Counted from the first letter of the stretch, positions 50,595 through 59,017 are shown. The stretch: DNA of 64,000 nt from CAWCHZ01 sp963795555 (GCA_963795555.1 CAWCHZ010000002.1:496001-560000), one strand, 5' to 3'. Notes: generated by a model from the sequence alone, not told the origin. A program made the numbers and translations.

Positions 50595-50659
50595 GGGATC
50601 GAGCGATATTGGGGGCGCCGGCAATTGCGCGGGCAGCGCCTTCGCGGCCCCCGTATCGC
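50595..50659 (+). repeat. Interspersed hairpin repeat, copy C
   Basis: This 65-base copy begins GGGATCGAGCGATATTGGGG and ends CCCCCGTATCGC. The end arms GCGATA...TATCGC and TTGGGGGC/GGCCCCCG can pair. It is 60 bases past the 3' end of mtnC. Confidence 0.85.
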
Positions 50660-50718
50660 GCGAGACCGGAGTGGCCCCGCGCGCGAGACCGCAGTGGCCC
50701 CGCACAAGATCGAGGCAG

Positions 50719-51534
50719 CTAGAGCGGCAGCTCTGCGAAGTTGCGAATCGCCGGGTGCCGATCAGCGACATTCGGCTGGGGGTCCTGGCTCGTGGAGGCA
50801 TCACCCGCTGGCGCGCCGGCGTCGCGGACGCACAGCACAGTCTGTAGCCCGGCGGTGCGGGCGGCATCCAGCTCGGCCGGCGTGTCCGACACAAAAAGGA
50901 CCGCGGCGGGGTCGCAGCCCAGCTCGCCGACGATCCGCGCGTAGCTGGCCGCGTCGCGCTTGGCGCCCACGCCGGTGTCGAAGTAGGCGCCGAGCAGCGG
51001 CGTGAGGTCGCCGGCGGTCGTATGGGCGAACAGCAGTTTCTGCGCCAGCGTGCTGCCCGAGGAGTAGATCGCCGCGGGAGCCCCGGCGGCAGACCAGCGC
51101 TCGAGCGCCACTGGCACGTCGTCGTAGACGGGGGCGCGCAGCTCGCCCGAGCGGTAGCCCGCCCGCCAGATCAGCCCCTGAAGGTCCTTGAGCGGCGCCG
51201 ACTTGCGGTCGCGATCCGACAGCCAGACCAGGTAGCTACCGGCCCCGCGCAGATCGTCGTCGCCATCCCAGTGGGGCAGCTGCTCTTGCGCTGGCTCGGG
51301 CGGCGGCTCTCCCGTCGGCTGGGGCGGGGGCTCTCGCCCTGGCTGGGCCGCGCCGCGGTCGCGCTCGTACTCGGCGCGCAGCGCCCGCAGCGCCGCCGCG
51401 ACCGCCGGCTCCTCGCGGTGGCGCTGGATGTGCTCGGTCAGGCGCGAGCGCGCATAGGGGAAGAGAACCTCATGGACGAATGCGACCGGGGTCGTGGTCC
51501 CCTCGATGTCAAGCAGCGCTTGGCTTGGCCGCAT
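50719..51534 (-). CDS. mtnC: Enolase-phosphatase E1 of methionine salvage
   Basis: This 271-residue HAD-family enzyme enolises and dephosphorylates 2,3-diketo-5-methylthiopentyl-1-phosphate to acireductone. The HAD nucleophile motif is LLDIEGTTTPVAFVHEVLFPYA, motif II is AIYSSGSTLAQ, and the C-terminal FVSDTPAELDAARTAGLQTV fits. A Pro/Glu-rich insert (about residues 73-95, REPPPQPTGEPPPEPAQEQL) is extra. ATG 51534 lies inside the end of mtnD (26-base overlap), so translation is coupled. Third gene of a mtnB-mtnD-mtnC operon. Confidence 0.92.
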   Translation of the reverse strand: MRPSQALLDIEGTTTPVAFVHEVLFPYARSRLTEHIQRHREEPAVAAALRALRAEYERDRGAAQPGREPPPQPTGEPPPEPAQEQLPHWDGDDDLRGAGSYLVWLSDRDRKSAPLKDLQGLIWRAGYRSGELRAPVYDDVPVALERWSAAGAPAAIYSSGSTLAQKLLFAHTTAGDLTPLLGAYFDTGVGAKRDAASYARIVGELGCDPAAVLFVSDTPAELDAARTAGLQTVLCVRDAGAPAGDASTSQDPQPNVADRHPAIRNFAELPL

Positions 51535-52096
51535 GGCGCAGCTCGGCGACCGGCACGTACTGCGGGCCGAAGCACATCGGCTGGTAGCCCTCGTCGACTC
51601 CGCTCTCGGTGTAGAACGGCGTCCAGCCCGACGTGTCCTGGAAGAGCCGGATCGCGCGGATGCGCCGCTCGCCACAGAGGTTGAACCAGTGCCGCGTGCC
51701 ACGCGGGACGCGCAGCAGGTCGCCCGGGCCGACCTCGATTGCCAGCACGCCCTCGCTGTCGGTGTGGATGTGGAACAGCCCGCGACCCTCGAGGATGTAG
51801 CGCACCTCGTCCTCATCGTGGGTGTGCTCGACGCTGAACCTGGCCAGCATCTGCTCGAGGTTCTCGGTGTCCGGATGCAGATCGATCACGTCGGCCGTCG
51901 CGTAGCCGCCGGAGCGCTTCATGCGCTCGATCTGCGGGGCGTAGGCCGCGAGCACCTGCTCGGCGCTCGCGTCGTCGGCAAGCGGCGTGTCGCTGCTCCA
52001 GCGCTCGTACTCCAGGCCGACGCGTTCCAGCAGAGCGGCGACCTCACCGGGATCGTCGAACACCGCGCCATCGCTCATCTTCCGCACGACTGCCAT
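51509..52096 (-). CDS. mtnD: Acireductone dioxygenase
   Basis: This 195-residue cupin oxidises acireductone to 2-oxo-4-methylthiobutanoate and formate (Fe form). The metal ligands are in FSVEHTHDEDEVRYIL (His, His, Glu), and the last His is in RVPRGTRHWFNL. The start shares one base with the mtnB stop. Length is typical. Confidence 0.95.
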   Translation of the reverse strand: MAVVRKMSDGAVFDDPGEVAALLERVGLEYERWSSDTPLADDASAEQVLAAYAPQIERMKRSGGYATADVIDLHPDTENLEQMLARFSVEHTHDEDEVRYILEGRGLFHIHTDSEGVLAIEVGPGDLLRVPRGTRHWFNLCGERRIRAIRLFQDTSGWTPFYTESGVDEGYQPMCFGPQYVPVAELRHAAKPSAA

Positions 52097-52770
52097 CAGG
52101 CACCTCCCCGGTGGGCCAGGCCCACCATCAGCTTCGTCTTCAACAGGAACTCCAGCGCCTCGACATGACGCTCGGCCGACGGGATGTCGCGTCCCCAGGC
52201 GTAGAGGCCATGTCCGCGCACCAGAAAGCCGTGAACCGCCGGCGCGGTCGGGAAGCGCCGCGCCAGCCGATCGGACATCCGCGCCATGTCCTGATCGTTG
52301 TCGACGAGGGGCAGGCGCTCGCTGTGCTCATGGGTCGTGATGCCCGCGAGCGCCTTGGTCATCTCGAAGCCTCCGAGCTCGAGCTCGTCGCCGGCGTGCG
52401 TCAGGGAGATCGCGGTCGCGTGGGCCGAGTGGGTGTGCACGACGGCACGGGCGCCGCGGCGCGCCAGCAGCAGGTGCAGCGCAAGCTCGGCGGAGGGCCG
52501 ACCGTCGCCCGCGAGCACCACCCCATGGTTGTCGACGAGCAGCAGGTCGGCGGGCTGGAGGTCGCGCTTGTGGGCGCCGCTGCGGGTGATCGCCAGCAGC
52601 AGCGGGTCTTCGCACACGACGGCGCTGAGGTTGCCGCCGGTGGCATCCAGCCAGCCGCGGGCGCCGAGTCGCCGCGCGGCCTCCACCAGCTGCTGCGCGA
52701 TCGCGGGTGGGATCCGCAGATCGAGCGCCGGGGCGTCCGCCGCGCGCCCAGCGGGCTCGACGCGAGCCAT
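52096..52770 (-). CDS. mtnB: Methylthioribulose-1-phosphate dehydratase
   Basis: This 224-residue class II aldolase-fold enzyme removes water from methylthioribulose-1-phosphate, the step before MtnC. Zinc ligands are VVHTHSAHATAIS and VRGHGLYAWG. GWLDATGGNLSAV is the phosphate/substrate segment. ATG 52770 (MARVEP) gives family length; GTG 52800 is also in frame. Divergent from the MFS gene. mtnA and mtnK/mtnN are not in the window. Confidence 0.92.
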   Translation of the reverse strand: MARVEPAGRAADAPALDLRIPPAIAQQLVEAARRLGARGWLDATGGNLSAVVCEDPLLLAITRSGAHKRDLQPADLLLVDNHGVVLAGDGRPSAELALHLLLARRGARAVVHTHSAHATAISLTHAGDELELGGFEMTKALAGITTHEHSERLPLVDNDQDMARMSDRLARRFPTAPAVHGFLVRGHGLYAWGRDIPSAERHVEALEFLLKTKLMVGLAHRGGA

Positions 52771-52810
52771 CAAAGCAGGGTCGCGAACGCCGACCGTCAC
52801 GGGGTCAGCG

Positions 52811-52824
52811 TACCAAATATGGTA
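52811..52824. promoter_or_regulatory. Inverted repeat TACCA-AATA-TGGTA between mtnB and the MFS gene
   Basis: The palindrome lies in the short divergent gap. TATGGT within it resembles a -10, and the MFS ATG begins eight bases after the palindrome, suggesting a leaderless transcript. The same 11 bases CCAAATATGGT occur at 23349 before the biosynthetic operon. Confidence 0.45.
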
Positions 52825-52831
52825 TGGGGAA

Positions 52832-54046
52832 ATGCCCATTCCGGCTCGCTATCGCGGGGTCCTGGCGATCCCTGGCGCGGCGCGCCTGCTGGTCAGCACA
52901 GCCGTTGCGCGCCTGCCCGTCGGCATGTGGTCGCTGGCGATCGTGCTGCTGGTGCGCTCGCGCAGCGATGGATTTCGGACCGCCGGCGTGGCGGTTGCCG
53001 CGTTCGCGCTGGCGGGCGGCGCGCTGGCGCCACTGCAGGGGCGCCTGATCGATCGCCACGGTCCGCGGGTGGTCGTGCTGCCGTGCGCGGTCGGGCAGGG
53101 GGCACTGCTGGGAGCGCTCGCGCTGGCGGCCGCCGAGCGGGCGCCGGCGGCCGTGCTCGTCGTGTTGGCGGGCGCAGCCGGTGCGGCGATGCCGCCGATC
53201 TCGGCCTGCGTGCGCACGCTGTGGCGCCAGGTGGCTCCCGATGTCGCGGTCGCCGAAGCGGCCTATGCGCTCGACGCGATCGTCCAGGAGCTGATCTGGA
53301 CCGTGGGCCCGCTGCTCGTAGCGGCGCTCGTCGCCCTGGGCTCACCCGTGGCGGCCGTCGCGGCGTGTGGTGCGATCAGCCTGGTCGGGGGCCTGTTCTT
53401 CGTGAGCGGCTCGCTCGCGCGCGCCTGGCAGGAGTCGAGCCGCCCAGCCGCGGCTCCGCCGCGCGGTCGCGGCGGAGCCTTGAGCAGCGCGGGCCTGCGG
53501 GCGCTGCTGGGCTCGATCGCGCTCACCGGACTGGCGATCGGGGCCATCCTGGTGGGACTCCCCGCGCTGGCCGTGCACGAGCATGCGCGTGCGATCGCCG
53601 GGGTGCTGGTGGCGCTGTGGAGCGTCGGCAGCGTGGCGGGTGGCCTGCTCTATGGAGCGCGCGAGTGGAGGGCGCCGGTGGCGGTGCGCTACCGCGTCCT
53701 GGTGCTCGCGGTGGCGATCGGCACCGCGCCGCTGATCGTGGCCCATTCGCTGGTCGCGGCGATTGCGTTGAGCGCTCTGGCGGGCATCGCATATGCGCCG
53801 ATGCTCGCCTGCCAGTACAGCCTGGTTGGCAGCGTCGCTCCGATCAACACCACCGCCGAGGCTTTCACCTGGACGACCGCGGCGCTCGTCGCCGGCAGCG
53901 CGGCGGGCTCGGCGCTCGCCGGCGCGCTGGTCGACGCCGCCGCCGTCGGGACATCCTTTGCGCTGGCGGTCGGCGCCGGCCTGCTCGCGGCGGCGGTTGC
54001 GCTGAGCGTGCGCGAGCGCGTCGAGCTCGCCGCTCGTCCTGTCTAG
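52832..54046 (+). CDS. MFS transporter
   Basis: This 404-residue membrane protein has about 12 hydrophobic helices. The MFS loop 2-3 motif is LQGRLIDRHGPRVVVL. The second half has YGAREWRAPVAVRYRVL and LACQYSLVGSVAPINTTAEAFTW, resembling the sugar-efflux/SetA-like or uncharacterised MFS group. There are no substrate clues beyond divergence from the methionine-salvage operon. ATG 52832 is used; the frame extends upstream without support. Confidence 0.85.
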   Translation: MPIPARYRGVLAIPGAARLLVSTAVARLPVGMWSLAIVLLVRSRSDGFRTAGVAVAAFALAGGALAPLQGRLIDRHGPRVVVLPCAVGQGALLGALALAAAERAPAAVLVVLAGAAGAAMPPISACVRTLWRQVAPDVAVAEAAYALDAIVQELIWTVGPLLVAALVALGSPVAAVAACGAISLVGGLFFVSGSLARAWQESSRPAAAPPRGRGGALSSAGLRALLGSIALTGLAIGAILVGLPALAVHEHARAIAGVLVALWSVGSVAGGLLYGAREWRAPVAVRYRVLVLAVAIGTAPLIVAHSLVAAIALSALAGIAYAPMLACQYSLVGSVAPINTTAEAFTWTTAALVAGSAAGSALAGALVDAAAVGTSFALAVGAGLLAAAVALSVRERVELAARPV

Positions 54047-54083
54047 CGGCCAGCGTTCAGGCGCGCTCGGTCGAGCTCGCCGC

Positions 54084-55181
54084 TCAGCCTGCCCGGTCGT
54101 CCTCCAGCAGCCCGATGTCGAGCAGCCGCGCGAGGTAGAGCTCGATGCTCTCGAGCTCCTCGTCGGAGGCAGCGAGGTCGTCGCGCATCGCGCGCGCCAC
54201 CGCCTGGCGCGAGCGTCCGTCGCAGAGGCCCCAGAGGCGCAGCCCGTCGGGGCTGAATGTCAGCTCCTGATGGGAGGAGTTCATCAGCACCACGTCGTCA
54301 ACGCGAAGGGGGACCCAGTCCAACGCGCGATGCAGCCCCGCCCCGCCGATCAGCCACGCTGACCAGCCCTGAGCGAGGGGCGCACCCCAGCCGTCGAGCT
54401 GGGCCGCGGCGAGCAGAGCCTGCCCGCAGCGCACGCGGCGCGCGACGAGCTGGTCGGCGGCGACCTCGCTGAGCGACGCGTTCAGCAGTGCGCCGACGGT
54501 CTCGTAGGGGAAGCGCTCTCCGGCGCTGCGGCGCAGCTTGCGCCAGGTCCATTTGAGGCTGATGTAGAGCTCGCCGCAGCCGGCCAGGAATGCCTGCAGG
54601 GCATACATCAGGAAGTCGCGCGAAAGCAGCAGGACGGTCTCTTCGTCGCCGTCGCTGCGCACGCCGTCGACGTCCTCGAGGCAGGCCAGCGCGTGCAGCG
54701 CCCAGTGCGTGATCGTGAGCTTGCGCAGTGCGCCGGCGTCCAGCGCGGTACGGGTGGAGGTCACGACCTCGCAGGGTTTGATGTCCTCAGCCATTGTCAG
54801 CAGGATCGCGTCGTCGAGGCGCCCCTGCGACACATAGAGCTGGCGCATGTCGTCGAGGCTGGCGTTGTAGCGGCCCAGCTCGCTCGCAAGCGACGCCACG
54901 TAGGCGGGCGTGCGCACCTCGACATCGACGCGCTGGCCATCCTGGTCGTGCTGCTCCGGGCGCCAGCGATCCGCGAAGGCGGTGGTGATGACGAACAGAT
55001 CCGTGTCCGAGGTGGAGGAGGCCAGCCCGGCCACCAGGCTGCCCGTCAGATAGACGCCCCGGACATCCGGGTGGCTCGTGTATTGACGAGCCACGGCGCG
55101 AGCGGCGGCGCGCTTGCGCTCGAGCAGCCAGCCTGGCGGCCCTGGCTTCGGGGGGTCAGATGTCTGCGAGACGGTGGACAT
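54084..55181 (-). CDS. Nucleotidyltransferase-fold protein with C-terminal PqqD-like domain
   Basis: This 365-residue protein has an N-terminal nucleotidyltransferase core (GVYLTGSLVAGLASSTSDTDLFVI: GS motif and DxD) and a helical middle. The C-terminal about 75 residues (ELTFSPDGLRLWGLCDGRSRQAVARAM...YLARLLDIGLLEDD) resemble PqqD/RiPP-recognition domains, which bind leader peptides. ATG 55181 (MSTVSQ) is preferred because the longer frame to 55256 overlaps another small ORF. Pairing a peptide-binding fold with a nucleotidyl-transfer fold suggests a modified peptide, but partner genes are not seen. Function unknown. Confidence 0.65.
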   Translation of the reverse strand: MSTVSQTSDPPKPGPPGWLLERKRAAARAVARQYTSHPDVRGVYLTGSLVAGLASSTSDTDLFVITTAFADRWRPEQHDQDGQRVDVEVRTPAYVASLASELGRYNASLDDMRQLYVSQGRLDDAILLTMAEDIKPCEVVTSTRTALDAGALRKLTITHWALHALACLEDVDGVRSDGDEETVLLLSRDFLMYALQAFLAGCGELYISLKWTWRKLRRSAGERFPYETVGALLNASLSEVAADQLVARRVRCGQALLAAAQLDGWGAPLAQGWSAWLIGGAGLHRALDWVPLRVDDVVLMNSSHQELTFSPDGLRLWGLCDGRSRQAVARAMRDDLAASDEELESIELYLARLLDIGLLEDDRAG

Positions 55182-55260
55182 CGCCGACCGAGTCTCCGCG
55201 GTGGATCGCGATCGCAACGCCGTGGGCCGGGTCCCAGGAGACTCGGCCCACGGCAACCAT
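55156..55260 (-). CDS. Small ORF (34 aa) overlapping the start of the PqqD-domain gene
   Basis: ATG 55260 opens a 34-codon frame (MVAVGRVSWDPAHGVAIAIH...GDVHRLADI), ending at TGA 55156-55158, inside the next gene's start region. Third positions are mostly G/C, as in real genes here, more so than in the overlapping frame. No ribosome-binding site stands out. It could be a small protein or a RiPP precursor. Low to moderate support. Confidence 0.35.
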   Translation of the reverse strand: MVAVGRVSWDPAHGVAIAIHRGDSVGDVHRLADI

Positions 55261-55272
55261 CAGCGTCAGGGC

Positions 55273-55326
55273 CTAGACGGCCGGCTGGCAGCGCACCGAG
55301 CGAATCTGGATCTCCCGCGGATTCAT
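55273..55326 (-). CDS. Tiny ORF (17 aa) with a strong ribosome-binding site
   Basis: ATG 55326 is preceded by GAGGAGGTGAGC, one of the best ribosome-binding sites in the window. It encodes MNPREIQIRSVRCQPAV, then stops (TAG) 12 bases before the 34-codon ORF. It may be a leader peptide controlling the downstream gene, or a very short precursor peptide. Confidence 0.4.
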   Translation of the reverse strand: MNPREIQIRSVRCQPAV

Positions 55327-55381
55327 GCTCACCTCCTCTCGTGCGTTGGAAACACGCTGACGCCAACCACGGGCGCCGGGT

Positions 55382-55489
55382 CCAGCTCACGCACGATCCG
55401 CATGCGCTCGCGCCGCCGGCCCAGCAAAGGCCCTGGTTAGGACACCTGCCCATCCAAGGGCATGGGAGGTTACCACCTCGTAGAGCTGG
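55382..55489. ncRNA. Possible structured RNA in the divergent gap
   Basis: Within the 302-base gap 55327-55628, CCAGCTC (55382-55388) can pair with GAGCTGG (55483-55489). They would enclose three local hairpins: GGCC-7-GGCC (55418-55432), TGCCC-6-GGGCA (55447-55462) and GAGGT-4-ACCTC (55466-55479). The strand is unknown: it could be the leader of the GGDEF gene (plus) or of the tiny ORFs (minus). It matches no riboswitch class I can name. Confidence 0.3.
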
Positions 55490-55628
55490 CGACCGGGTGA
55501 TCAAGTCGCCGATTCAGCACCGCGCCAGGTCCACCGGTGGCAGGCGCTAGCGAAGTGCCTGACGCATAAACGCAAATAGCCGAGGCAACCTCTTCAGCTC
55601 GCGAGCCTATCAGCCGATATCCAGAGCG

Positions 55629-57170
55629 ATGCGAAATTCAATCACCATCCGATCGGCCCGCTGGCATCAATCGGGTCGCTGGCGCCAATTGGCTCGCCTG
55701 TGCCGATGGGATCGCCTGTACTTGCGACCGAGCAAGGGGACCGTCCTGGCTGCCGGGGCGCTGCTCCTGGTGGTGGCGACGATGGCGGTCGGGATCGTCG
55801 TCTCCCAACACAAGTCGCGTGCGAACATCTTGAGCAACATCGGTCTACGCGACGTCAGCTCGGCGACGTTCGTCTCGACTTTCGTCTCACAACAGGCCGA
55901 GCGTGAGCGAAGCGCGGCCAGCGAGTTTCTCTCGGCGCGGCGCGTCTCGCCCGAGCGCTTCAAGCTCCTCGTCGCCGCGTTCGACAGCCCGGCGGCCGTG
56001 TTGCTGGACGCAGCCGGACGCCTGCTCGCCGTTGCTCCCGCCGACCACGCGCTGCTCGGTGAGCCAATCGCGGCGCGCTATGCGCATCTGACGGCGGCCG
56101 AGCGCGGGCTGGTCGACGTCTCGAACGTCGTCCCCTCGGCAGCGCGGCGCCTGCCCGTTGTCGCGATCGCGGTGCCCTTCTCCACCCGTGTTGGCAGGCG
56201 GGTGTTCAGCGCCGCATATCCCGTGTCGAGCTCGACGCTGGCCGCGTTCGTCCAGCACACGATCGCCTTTCGCGAACACGAGGTGTTCGTGGTCGACGCC
56301 AGCGGGCGCCTGGTCGCGGCGAGCCCGAGGACGACGGCGCCCACGCTCGGCGCCGTGGATCCAGCGCTCGCTCGTGCGGTCGCTCATGCCGCGCTCCGCG
56401 CGGTCGCGGGCGCTCACGCCCCGACGCTCTTCACCGTCGCTGCGGTGCCGGGCGCGCGCGTGCCCACGACGTTCGCCCTCGCCCCGGTGCCAGGTACCTC
56501 GTGGCGCCTCGTCATCGCCGTCCCGGACAGCGAGCTGTTCGCCTCGATCGGTGGTTGGACCGCCGCGATCCCTTGGCTGGTGTTCGGGATCGTCACCGTC
56601 CTGGGCGTCGCGCTCGTCGTCGTCTTCGCTCGCTTCGCCGCCCTCTCCAGGCTGACGGCACAGATGGCCCGGACCGACTCGCTGACTGGCCTGGCCAACA
56701 GACGCGCGATCGAGGAGCACCTGACGCGCGCGACCGCACGTGCCCGCCGCACCGGCCAGCCGCTGGCCGTCGTGATGATCGACCTCGACACCTTCAAGCA
56801 GATCAACGACCGCCATGGACACGGTGCGGGCGATCGCGTGTTGTGCGCGGTCGCCGACTGCATGCGCCAGGTGCTGCGTGCCGAGGAGCCGTGCGGTCGC
56901 TGGGGCGGCGACGAGTTCGTCGTCCTGCTGCCCGAGGCCGACGCGGCGCAGGCCCAGGCGGTCGTCGAGCGCCTGCAGTGCAGCGCCGCTCGGCTGGAGC
57001 TGGCGGACATCGGGCTTGTGGATGGCGTGCCGCTCAGCATCGGCGCGGCGAGCGCGGTCTTCGCCACACCGGAGGAGGCGATCCACGCCGCCGATCTGGC
57101 GCTCTATCAGAGGAAGGGAAACCGACAGGAGCGCAGGGCCAGTCGACGCGAGCCGGCCGCCACGCACTGA
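55629..57170 (+). CDS. Membrane-bound GGDEF diguanylate cyclase
   Basis: This 513-residue protein has a basic N-terminus and a first helix near 38-60 (VLAAGALLLVVATMAVGIVV). A roughly 250-residue extracytoplasmic region with a Cache-like look (AFDSPAAVLLDAAGRLLAVAP, VFVVDASGRLVAASP) and a second helix near 315-338 follow. The GGDEF domain (TDSLTGLANRRAIEEH, then CGRWGGDEFVVLLPEAD) should make cyclic di-GMP. The RxxD inhibitory site is absent: the residues five before GGDEF read RAEE. It is expected to report an external signal. Confidence 0.92.
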   Translation: MRNSITIRSARWHQSGRWRQLARLCRWDRLYLRPSKGTVLAAGALLLVVATMAVGIVVSQHKSRANILSNIGLRDVSSATFVSTFVSQQAERERSAASEFLSARRVSPERFKLLVAAFDSPAAVLLDAAGRLLAVAPADHALLGEPIAARYAHLTAAERGLVDVSNVVPSAARRLPVVAIAVPFSTRVGRRVFSAAYPVSSSTLAAFVQHTIAFREHEVFVVDASGRLVAASPRTTAPTLGAVDPALARAVAHAALRAVAGAHAPTLFTVAAVPGARVPTTFALAPVPGTSWRLVIAVPDSELFASIGGWTAAIPWLVFGIVTVLGVALVVVFARFAALSRLTAQMARTDSLTGLANRRAIEEHLTRATARARRTGQPLAVVMIDLDTFKQINDRHGHGAGDRVLCAVADCMRQVLRAEEPCGRWGGDEFVVLLPEADAAQAQAVVERLQCSAARLELADIGLVDGVPLSIGAASAVFATPEEAIHAADLALYQRKGNRQERRASRREPAATH

Positions 57171-57345
57171 GCAGCGCGCTCGCCGATCCCGCCAGCGAGC
57201 CGCTCGTCAGCACCGCGAGCATGTGGGAGATCGCCATCAAGCGGTCACTCGGCAAGCTTCGCGCCCCGGGATGACCTGCTCGACACCGAGCGCCTACCCA
57301 TCCTCACCCCAGACGCCGACTTCGACGACTACGGCGTTGAAGTCC
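57167..57345 (+). pseudogene. Remnant of a VapC-type PIN toxin gene
   Basis: Bases 57167-57274 encode LADPASEPLVSTASMWEIAIKRSLGKL, typical of the middle of VapC toxins. It then stops. A shifted frame (57273-57345) encodes DLLDTERLPILTPDADFDDYGVEV, like a later part. The N-terminal Asp region and the C-terminus are missing. No antitoxin remains. Broken and not functional. Confidence 0.6.
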
Positions 57346-57385
57346 GGTGTGAACGCCGCAGCGCGAGCAGCGACGCGCGATCAGA

Positions 57386-58657
57386 TCAGTGAACGTGGGT
57401 CGCGGGCTGCGCGGCGCGCGGCCCGCGGGTGCCCGCGGTGTAGCGATCGGGGTCGGCCTCGAACTGGTGGCGGCAGTGCTCTGAGCAGAAGTGGTAGGCG
57501 CGTCCGGCGTGCTCGCCGTGGAGCGCCCTGGTGGGGGCGACGCGCATCCCGCAGACCGGATCGGTCGCGCCACGGCGCATCGTCAGCCCGATGAGCGTTG
57601 CGAACACGATCGCGCCAACGATGTTCGTAAACAGCCTGTAGTTGACCCTGACCGAGCTGAAGATGTCGGCGCGGGTCGGCCGCGTGTGGGGAATCAGGTG
57701 AATGCCGCTGAAGAGCGCGTCGACGATCAGCGCGGCGCCGACGATCGTCACGAACATCAGCGCGGTGATCCGCAGCGCGTAGGCCGTGCCGTAGTACTTG
57801 CGATAGGCGACGACGATCGGCAGCACGATCAGGTCGGCGAACAGGAACGCGACGACTCCGCCGAAGGAGATCCCGCCCGACCACAGCACGGCAGCAAGGG
57901 GCACGTTGCCAACCGAGCAGACGAAGCTCAGCACCGCGACGATCGGACCGAGGATGACATTCTCGATCGTGCGCAGCGCGTGGTCGGAGTGGCGGATGAA
58001 CAGGCCGTTGAAGAAGCCGTTGCCGAGCAGGCCGATGAACCCGGCGCCGAAGAAGCCGATCGTGATCTCCTTCCAGAGCATCGCCCAGTCGTTGCGGAAG
58101 TTGTAGGCGACGTCGGACCACGCCTCGATCGAGGTCAGCCGCCTGCGCCACGGCAGTTGCGTGCTGGCGCTTGCGTGCTGATGGCCAGCCGCGGCGTGCT
58201 GCGCATGCTCGCGCGCCTGCGCCTCGAGACGCCGCGAGACAAACAGCCGCAGCAGCGCGGTCATCACGACGATCAGCACGAGGCCGCCAACGAATTCCGC
58301 GAGCGTGAACTGCCAGCCGATCAGCACCCACAGCACGATCCCCAGCTCGAACACTAAATTCGTGGACGCGAATTGGAACGCGAGCGCCGACGCGGCCGAA
58401 GCCCCCTTCTGGAACAGCGACCTGGCGATCGCGATCGCCGCATACGAGCAGGACGAGGAGGCGGCACCCAGGCCGGTCGCGAGCGCAACCGGCCGGGCGC
58501 CTGAGCCACCGAGCGTGCGCTGGATGCGCTCGCGCGGCACCCAGGCCTGCACGATCGCCGAGATCGCGAATCCGAGCACGAGCGCCCACCACACCGCCCA
58601 CGCCATCAGGAAGCCGTTGGACAGCCCTTCACCGATCTTCAGCAGCACAGCGTGCAT
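57386..58657 (-). CDS. UPF0718/ArsP-like permease with C-terminal YHS metal-binding domain
   Basis: This 423-residue membrane protein has about 8-10 helices in two related halves, as in the DUF318/ArsP permease family. GLGAASSSCSYAAIAIARSLFQKG and CSVGNVPLAAVLWSGGISFGG are the conserved cysteine/Gly-rich helices. A His-rich loop separates the halves (AQHAAAGHQHAS). From residue 370 a YHS domain follows (TDPVCGMRV...YHFCSEHCRHQFEADPDRY), which binds a metal such as Cu or Zn. Likely moves a metal(loid) or an organometal compound out of the cell. Confidence 0.85.
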   Translation of the reverse strand: MHAVLLKIGEGLSNGFLMAWAVWWALVLGFAISAIVQAWVPRERIQRTLGGSGARPVALATGLGAASSSCSYAAIAIARSLFQKGASAASALAFQFASTNLVFELGIVLWVLIGWQFTLAEFVGGLVLIVVMTALLRLFVSRRLEAQAREHAQHAAAGHQHASASTQLPWRRRLTSIEAWSDVAYNFRNDWAMLWKEITIGFFGAGFIGLLGNGFFNGLFIRHSDHALRTIENVILGPIVAVLSFVCSVGNVPLAAVLWSGGISFGGVVAFLFADLIVLPIVVAYRKYYGTAYALRITALMFVTIVGAALIVDALFSGIHLIPHTRPTRADIFSSVRVNYRLFTNIVGAIVFATLIGLTMRRGATDPVCGMRVAPTRALHGEHAGRAYHFCSEHCRHQFEADPDRYTAGTRGPRAAQPATHVH

Positions 58658-58843
58658 CGCCTACCGCTGAGGGTATTGGCGGGGCACGGTATGCCGCCGA
58701 TGGGTGTGGCTCGTGCGCAGGTCGAGCCGTTGCCCCCACGTGGTGGCGCGACCGCTGGAGAGATCCGCCGTACCCGCGCAATAGGCCCGCGATTGCTGCG
58801 TTGGGCCGGCGCGTGGCTTGGGGAGAGGCCGGAGAAACCGCCA

Positions 58844-58917
58844 TGCCGGAGGAGGGACTCGAACCCCCGACACGCGGATTATGATTCCGCTGCTCTAACC
58901 GACTGAGCTACTCCGGC
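58844..58917 (-). tRNA. tRNA with CAU anticodon, probably elongator tRNA-Met
   Basis: The minus strand folds as a cloverleaf. The acceptor arms are GCCGGAG and CTCCGGC, the D-arm is AGCTCAGTCGGTTAGAGC, and the anticodon stem GCGGA/TCCGC carries ATCATAA, so the anticodon is CAT. T-loop is TTCGAGT. CCA is not encoded. The GCGGA(C/A)TCATAATCCGC arm is usual for tRNA-Met; tRNA-Ile with a modified C34 cannot be excluded by sequence alone. Confidence 0.9.
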
Positions 58918-59017
58918 GGGAAGGGCAAGTCTAGCGGCGCTGCGGGCAGTCGCGCCCGCGACCCCTGGGCGGTCCATCGATCCGCTACACGCGGGCGGTT
59001 CCGCTCGGAGGAGCGCT

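Noticed and set aside
57293..57380. A functional toxin gene after the membrane GGDEF gene
   Set aside because: The frame is split and both ends of the PIN domain are missing; recorded as a remnant.
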